Part shown: positions 58,090-64,000 of the stretch, piece by piece | How positions within the stretch are numbered: position 1 is the first letter of the stretch | Layout of the letters: each line of letters begins with the position of its first letter | DNA from: Cryptomeria japonica | Lineage: Eukaryota > Streptophyta > Pinopsida > Cupressales > Cupressaceae | Assembly (NCBI RefSeq): GCF_030272615.1 | Contig: NC_081405.1 | Span: forward strand, 313,740,235-313,804,234 | Length of the DNA stretch: 64,000 bases | Direction of reading: 5' to 3' | The notes under the pieces: model-generated | What the model saw: only the letters and a program-made list of their open reading frames with translations | What the model was told of the DNA's origin: nothing | The model's database searches: none | Translations under genes and position numbers: made by a program

Positions 58090-58601
58090 TTAAGAAGCAT
58101 CTTAATCATACAAGGCATCTTGGTTGGATGGAACAAATTGACTTATTGGCAGGTAAGGATGGAAGCCTATTTGACCTCTTTAGGGTTTGGTGTTTGGCAA
58201 TCAGTTGAGAATGGTTATACTATTCTTGTTACCCGTCCAATTGATCTAGATGAGATTAATGAATATGAGAAAAAATGTTAAGGCAAAGAATTCTATCTTG
58301 AGTGGATTAGTAGATCTTAAACTTGTAAAGGTGATGTACTATGGTACTACTAAGGATATCTGGGAAAATCTTAGAAGAATTTATGAAAGAGATACCAAAT
58401 TTAAGCAATCTGAGTTGTAGATCTATGGAGGAAAATTTGAGAAGTTGAAGATGTCAGAGGATGAGGCATTGTTGGTTGTTTTCTCCAAGAAGATGAAGTG
58501 GTCAATACTATTAGAGGTCTTGGTGAAGAATTAAAAGAAGAAATTGTAGTATAAAAGGTACTTAGATCTCTCCCTAAATATTATAATCCTAAACTATCTT
58601 C
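58090..58601 (+). pseudogene. Element I gag, cut by element J
   Basis: WNKLTYWQVRMEAYLTSLGF, then GVWQSVENGY, is a copia gag N-terminus. After frameshifts come ISLEWI-, IWENLRRIYER- and EEIVV..VLRSLPKYYNPKLS-type motifs up to 58600, where the frame is interrupted by the J LTR. Zinc knuckle and pol would lie beyond J, outside the window. Confidence 0.7.
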
Positions 58602-59788
58602 TGATGAATACTAAGAGGGGGGATGAATTAGTATACCAAAAAATACTAAACTTAAACACTTAAACAGTTTAGCAATAAACTAGTATAATAGTTTTACTAA
58701 CAAACCGGTTAACACAAATCCAAACCAAACAGCAAATAAGGCATTCACCCACAGAAGCACAATCACCATAACACAAGAGATTTTGATGTGGAAACCCAAA
58801 TGGGAAAAACCACGGTGAGATGAAACTCACAAGTAACGAACTGCAGAATAGTAACCAGACCGGTTAAGGTCATACAATGTTCTTTACCAGAACAGATCCT
58901 GTTAGGAATCTCAATCTTTGTTAGGAGATAATTCTGATTAAAAACTACCTTGTGAGAGGATTTCAGATCCACAGATGTGAACCACCTTGTTAGAGGATTT
59001 ACAAAGGCTTTTCTGGGCCTACCCGGTTAAGGGTTTCAGACTTGTCGAAGATGTGAGTAATCAACAAGTGAATGATCTAGCAAATAGCACAATCTACTTG
59101 GTTAGATCCATGATAGCTCATTGCTAATGCATTTCAGCATTACTTCAATCTTCAATAAATCCACACTCTGTTATAGCACACAGGTTTTATCTTCTCTTCT
59201 AAGATCACACATACAAAAACTCATCAACCACCAAAAACCCTAACAGCTACTACTACTAAAACCCTAGACATGATGTCCTTAAGAAGGAATCTGATTTCAT
59301 GTCGGTCCAATAGGATTACATTGCAAGTTCCTAGGTTCATTGCATCTAGACACATTTGATAACACAGAACAAATCACCGTCATAGTGTCGGTGGATGGTA
59401 ACTCATCACAAAAATACCGGTTGGTAACTCATCACAGAGTATTACCGGTTCATACAACTTTACCAATTACCAGTTGGTAACTCGTCATAGAGTAATACCG
59501 ATTCAAACATAAAATTGATTACTGGTTGTCCAAAAATGAAGACTGGGAAAATGATAACTGCCACTTCAGTTTCTTCACTCCACTTGAGATCCTCAAACCG
59601 CTTGAGGTCTTCATACCGCTTGAGATCGGTAAACACTTTTTGCAAAACACCGATAGCCAAAAACTATAATACATAATACCGGTTTGGAACAAATATTGGT
59701 TAGGCATAACTCATACATAGAAAGTGATCTCAAAGCAAGTGTGTGTCCATCAATGATAATCACAACATAAACATCAAAAATGCCAACA
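58602..59788 (-). mobile_element. 3' LTR of element J
   Basis: The plus-strand ends are TGATGAATACTAAGAGGGGGG and AAATGCCAACA, so in minus orientation TGTTGGCATTTTTGATG...TATTCATCA. A polypurine tract lies on its right side, so the internal region of J extends to the right. It has the GGTTTTTCCCATTTGGGTTTC-type U5 block on the minus strand (about 58787-58812). Length is 1187 bp. Confidence 0.75.
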
Positions 59789-59800
59789 ATCTCCCCCTTT
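59789..59800 (-). other. Polypurine tract of element J
   Basis: On the minus strand AAAGGGGGAGAT directly precedes the TGTTGGC start of the LTR, matching the tract before the LTR at 19279. Confidence 0.8.
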
Positions 59801-59864
59801 GGCATTGATGGCAACACTTAGGAAAAATTTTGACATCTAAGTGTTTTACAACAAAAAATATGCC

Positions 59865-60674
59865 ATGGAATCTGAAAATGATATGGAGTATGAAAAGGAT
59901 GAGAACATTGGTGAAGAGGATGAAGGGGGTAAATCTAAAAACCCTCACTCTAACCCTATGGGATCGGAAAGCAAGAATGTGGCTCTAAATTCTAAGGAGG
60001 ATGACAACCCTAACTCTGTGGGCAGGGAATAGGGTAGGGATTTTGCGAACACCATCCTGAATACTGCCCGTAACTATGCTCTGGAGACCTTCAACTTCTA
60101 GAAATGGGTTGTCGACAACATTACCAGCATGCAAAGTAAACAGAGAGAATTGGACAACAAGATTAATAAGCTAATTAAGGATGTTGGGAAAAAGAATGAT
60201 GAGACGGAAACCAGTGAAGTTGAAGAGGAAATCGAGATGGAGGATTGGCTATAAAAGGATTTGATCAAAGGGGATTTGAAACACCTGGAGGATGTCATAA
60301 GAACCTTGAAAGAACGGGTTGAAGAGGATAAAGACAACATCAACTCCAGGGTTGACCGTATAGAAAAGGCTCTAAAAAACTTCATGAACCATAGTCTCCA
60401 GGTCCTCAAAGTCTCATCACAAAACATGAATGCTTTGGTGGATCATCTAGAAAGGAAAAATTAGGAAAAGAAGCTAGTTGTTATTGATGATATTCCAACT
60501 TCCAGTACCACCCACCAAACTTCCAGGTGTAGAACAAGGCAGAACACTACTGGAATGGAGATCAATATGAAAGATAGCCCACTGAGAGAGGAAAACAATG
60601 ACCTGAGGGAAGCGGCCAAGGCAATAATGCTCTTGGTTCAAAATACTGAGGAATCTATTAAAGTTTTCAAGTAA
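59865..60674 (+). pseudogene. ORF1-like coiled-coil frame of the small retroposon
   Basis: One phase runs from ATG 59865 to TAA 60672-60674, 269 codons, broken by in-frame stops near 60030, 60099, 60252 and 60462. It starts MESENDMEYEKDENIGEEDE and is acidic, then becomes a long coiled coil (DVIRTLKERVEEDKDNINSR, VDRIEKALKN), then LREAAKAIMLLVQNTEESIK. It is not a known gag. The profile (acidic head, long coiled coil, no RT) is like ORF1 of non-LTR elements, but I cannot prove that. The A and T of the ATG come from the target duplication. Confidence 0.5.
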
Positions 60675-60848
60675 TTTGTAATGTTGGGTTTGGAGCCAAC
60701 TTCTTGTTGGCTTCTTGTTGTCTTTTTCTTTGTTGCTGATTTTTGTGTTGGTGTTTGTAGCTATTTTGTTTCATCTCTTTAATGCTTATCTTTCAAATTG
60801 TAATAGGGTTTCGAGTCCCCTAAAACCTGTTTTTACTTAATCAAAAAC
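59867..60848 (+). mobile_element. Small retroposon with a 13 bp target duplication
   Basis: AAAAATATGCCAT occurs at 59854-59866 and again at 60849-60861. The 982 bp between starts GGAATCTG and ends in A-rich CTTAATCAAAAAC. Long, variable-length duplications and an A-rich 3' end are hallmarks of LINE-type insertion by target-primed reverse transcription. It lies between the polypurine tract and coding part of element J and reads in the opposite direction. Confidence 0.72.
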
Positions 60849-61064
60849 AAAAATATGCCATAATCAAAATTACTCCCCCTAAACATATACACTACCCCTT
60901 TTGCAAAAAATACAATGTATACTACTTCCTTACAGAGATAAACATGAAAGTATACATAACATGCATCAAAATTTTAAATATCAGAATACTACTCCCCCTT
61001 TGCCAACAATGACAAAGTACAGCTGAATAACCCATGTTTCCATTACCATTAAAATTATAAGAGT

Positions 61065-64000
61065 TTATGACAATAAAGAGTGAAACTTGTCAAAAACTAA
61101 TTTAAAGTCCTGCATAAATGTCTTCATGGATAGAGACCATGACTCAAGCAATGAGGTAGAAACCTCACTTTCTATTTGAATTTGGGATGCATGTTCCTCC
61201 ATGGCATCCAAGGTACTCATCTCTTGAGTGATTGTTAAGGCATCCAGATTAAGATAGCATTTCTGAAGTATTTTCAGTCTTGGTAGTAGAACCAGTTGAA
61301 GTTCCTGCAAATCTCATGTCTGGTTGCTAATCTCTAACTCTATTCTTGCAAACTGGAGTTGAAACCAATGAACGGTTTGCCCATAAGCAGTGAAAGAATC
61401 ATAAGGCATTTTGAAGGTGCTTATGAATGTCTGCAAATTAGTTTGCAATTTGTCTTTCTAAGAAAGTACATCATCATAGAATAGATGAGGTTGACATATC
61501 TTACTAAGCAGTAGATTCCCCTCATCCAGAGCATCTCTTATGTCCTTATGTGCCTTCTGAAGTTCAGACTGGAGCTCATTCAACTTCTTCACCATGGCAA
61601 TGTTCAGAGCCTTTTGATGCTTCTTTTGAGCATTGGCTTCAGCAACATCTTCCAGACATTGCACTTGGTCCTCTACAACTATGCATAGGAGCTTCAATTG
61701 AGCTAGAGAGGAATCGGTACTTGGGAGATTGGTATCGGGAATCAAACTGGTGAGAGTTTCCACCATAGTTTTAATCACATCTTCCTCCTTTTTCCTCCTT
61801 AGTGCTTCCAGTCACTCTTGAGCAAGCTTAATACTTTGCAGTAGCTCCGTTTCATTTGCAGACTAGAGGTCAATGGGACTAGTGATGTCAACCGGTTTGG
61901 ATTTACCACTGGTTTCCTTTGGGGTCTCTACATGTACACTCTTTGTCACTTCCTCCTTTTCCTTGGCTTTCTGCTTATCTTCTTCTACCTTCTTCTGAAC
62001 TCCTCAGCTTCTTTATTTCTTCTCTCTTCTTCCTTCTTCCTTTCTTCTTCTTTCTGATTCTCTTCTTCTTTCCTCTCCTCTTCCTTCTTCTTCTTCTCCT
62101 CTTCCTGTTTCTTCTCCTCTTCCTTCTTCTTCTTCTCCTCTTCCTATTTCTTCTCCTCTTCCTTCTTCTTCTTCTCCTCTTCTTGTTTCTTGTCTTCTTC
62201 CTTCTTCTTCTTCTCCTCTTCCTATTTTCTCTTCTCCTCTTCTTTTCTCTTCTCTTCCTCTTTTCTTTTTTCTTCCTCTTTTCTCTTCTCTTCTTCATTT
62301 CTCTTCTCTTATTCATTTCTCTTCTCCTCTTCCTTTTGCTTCTTCTCTTCTTCTGCATGTTTCCTCTTCACTTCCTCCTTTCTCTTTTCCTTGTCCTGTT
62401 TCTCATGTCCTGTCATTTCTATTGGTGTATCTGGAGTAACATCTTCATCATTCAAAGCATCAACATCAATAGGGTCCATTTGATCAGTGACCTATTCTCC
62501 TTCACTATTATACACCTCATCCAGTTTTGCTATTTCTAGTTCTTGTTCAGCCTTTTTGTTGGCTTCGAACACTTGGTGCAATCTCAGAGCTACATGGGTA
62601 TGAGAGTGGGTATCTTTTACCACCTTAGGGACTTTCCCTTCTAGCAACAAGAGTCTCCTTCTTCACATAAAGAAGAGACCTTTATATTTTTCCATAACTT
62701 CATAAAGTTTGGAATTAGACACATCAGGAAAATGTTGAGCAAATATTTCCTCTCTTATCTCCTGTTCCTTTTCTATGGCAATGCGCCACTTGTTGTCTAA
62801 AGAATTATATAAAGAATCTAGTGTCACAGATTTAATTTATGATGACGACCGGTCATTAATACATAAATATTGAATGAATTCCTATTCTACTTCCTCCTTC
62901 TCATTATCATTGAAATCATCAAAACAATCTGCCAAATCACTCAACACTTTTCTCCTAATGTTCTTAATAGTTCTTTGACAATGTGTCAAAGGTTTGTAAG
63001 AGATAATATCAATATTTACCGGTGCTGATGATGTTGGTTCATTGCTGGTTTTCTTTGTCTTCTTTCTTGTTTGCCTATTATTCTTAGGCTTTTCTTCAGA
63101 TTCTGTATCTTCTAAGTCTGGTGTGTTGCCTTTTGTCTTCCACTTTCTCTGAAAGACTTTGGCGGGTGCAACTTCCGGTTTCTTCTTTACCAGTGACCGC
63201 TTGGTCACTTTAGGACTTGCTGAAGTAACCGGTGCTGATACAGATGGTACTGCCTTTCCTTTCTTCATAGAGGGCTCCTCAACCGATGTAACTCTTTCCA
63301 GATAGGTGTCAGTTCTCTTCATTTTAGGATCAAGCGGTGAGGCAAGTAGGGTAGAAGCATACCCATCTAGCATGTCGTACATCACCTCATAACCCATAGG
63401 CTCCACTTCTTCCTTTCTAGGCTCAACAGCCTCCATTATGTACTCATCTACTTTGATGATAAAGCAGATGTCCTCTTCATACTTTTTGACAATATCACCA
63501 GATATTCTCACCCTTTGTCTCATCTTGCGTCTGAACTCATCAAAGTATTTGTTTGGGACTTCAAGATAACCGGTTCCAACCGCTTGAAGACTTTCCCCGA
63601 TTTGCTTTGTAACCGGTTGGTCAGCAGACCACTGAATATCACCGACTCCTGGGAAGTAGCCTTGGAAGTAGAAGAACAATCCGACCAATAGTTGTCCAAA
63701 TTTAAATCTCAAGGCATTGTCCTATTTGATTGACTTCAGGTTCACTAGTAGTTGCCTTTGCATACAGGTGCATAAATCAAATGAGGCATCTTCCATGATC
63801 ATCCTGTAGCCAGCATTTACCACTGCAGCAGAGACAAAGTTAATTCTGCTAGCATGGAATGTCCGGTAACCTATCACCATGCAGGCATACTTGACTAGAT
63901 TGTCCTTGATGGTATTGATGGTCATTCCCAATTGGTCGCTCACTGAACTAGTGAGCTTGGTCATTTCGGTCTTGCTGATCCTCCTTAGGGTTGTCACTTC
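61065..64000 (-). pseudogene. Element J long ORF, unknown protein related to B ORF2
   Basis: The frame enters from beyond the right edge and runs leftward. In one phase it includes MTINTIKDNLVKYACMVIGY, VVNAGYRMIMEDASFDL, RFKFGQLLVGLFFYFQGYFP, QWSADQPVTKQIGES and a Lys-rich region with KPKNNRQTRKKTKK. A stop lies at 63722 and another at 62882. A Glu/Lys repeat (about 62400-61990) follows in phase. After a frameshift come coiled-coil parts 61778-61458 and 61310-61065 (LDAMEEHASQIQIESEVSTS). It lacks gag zinc knuckles and pol motifs. It is a TE-encoded protein of unknown function, homologous to B ORF2. Confidence 0.6.
61990..62400. repeat. CTT/CTC low-complexity block in the J ORF
   Basis: A pyrimidine-rich plus strand (TTCTTCTCCTCTTCC-type units) encodes Glu/Lys repeats in the J reading phase on the minus strand. 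Other phases give artefactual Arg/Lys or Leu/Phe frames. It has probably expanded by slippage. Confidence 0.85.

Noticed and set aside
61919-62539. A 206-codon Leu/Phe-rich plus-strand frame and a 127-codon Arg/Lys-rich minus-strand frame
   Set aside because: Both are wrong-phase readings of the CTT/CTC block; the phase continuous with the J ORF is the Glu/Lys one.

Overview
This window looks like intergenic DNA from a large, gene-poor plant nuclear genome. Nearly everything recognisable is LTR retrotransposon: Ty1/copia and Ty3/gypsy elements, nested in each other, with most reading frames broken by stops and frameshifts. I see no convincing host gene, rRNA, tRNA gene or CRISPR array. A large-genome seed plant such as a gymnosperm is my guess from the density and age of the nest; nothing in the sequence proves it.

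Left part (1-19994). A gypsy-like LTR (1 to about 1190) abuts a decayed minus-strand copia element (Copia-A, 1217-6920), whose pol gene is split by a solo LTR (2239-3192). A plus-strand element, B, follows. It has a coiled-coil protein with several zinc knuckles (7215-8215) and a second long ORF of unknown function (8555-10731). A copia element with two LTRs (Copia-C, 10732-18174) interrupts B, and more B-like coiled-coil coding plus an LTR follows (18205-19994). The 5' LTR of Copia-C carries a 1.3 kb insertion of simple repeats, GC-rich repeats and a CACTA-like end.

Middle part (19995-35620). A gypsy family called F is present as a solo LTR (20281-21519, target duplication GGGAG) and as a full element on the minus strand (24181-32004, target duplication GTTCC) that encodes only gag and a protease-like region. 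Next is a small non-coding element, E (32378 to about 34576). Just upstream of its polypurine tract E carries an array of about nine hairpins with a conserved loop and different but self-complementary stems. This is the most unusual structure in the window.

Right part (35641-64000). An old plus-strand copia (Copia-G) has been split three times: by a 5 kb insertion of unknown type (36690-41711); by a 14 kb gypsy element, H (42421-56444), with two RNase H domains, a long 3' ORF and an antisense ORF; and by a copia, I (from 56535). The gag of I is interrupted by minus-strand element J, which runs off the right edge. J encodes a long unknown ORF homologous to ORF2 of B. J in turn holds a 982 bp retroposon with a 13 bp target duplication and an ORF1-like coiled-coil frame.

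None of the elements looks able to move by itself now. The order of insertion on the right can be read directly: G, then H, I and the 5 kb insertion in unknown order, then J in I, then the small retroposon in J.
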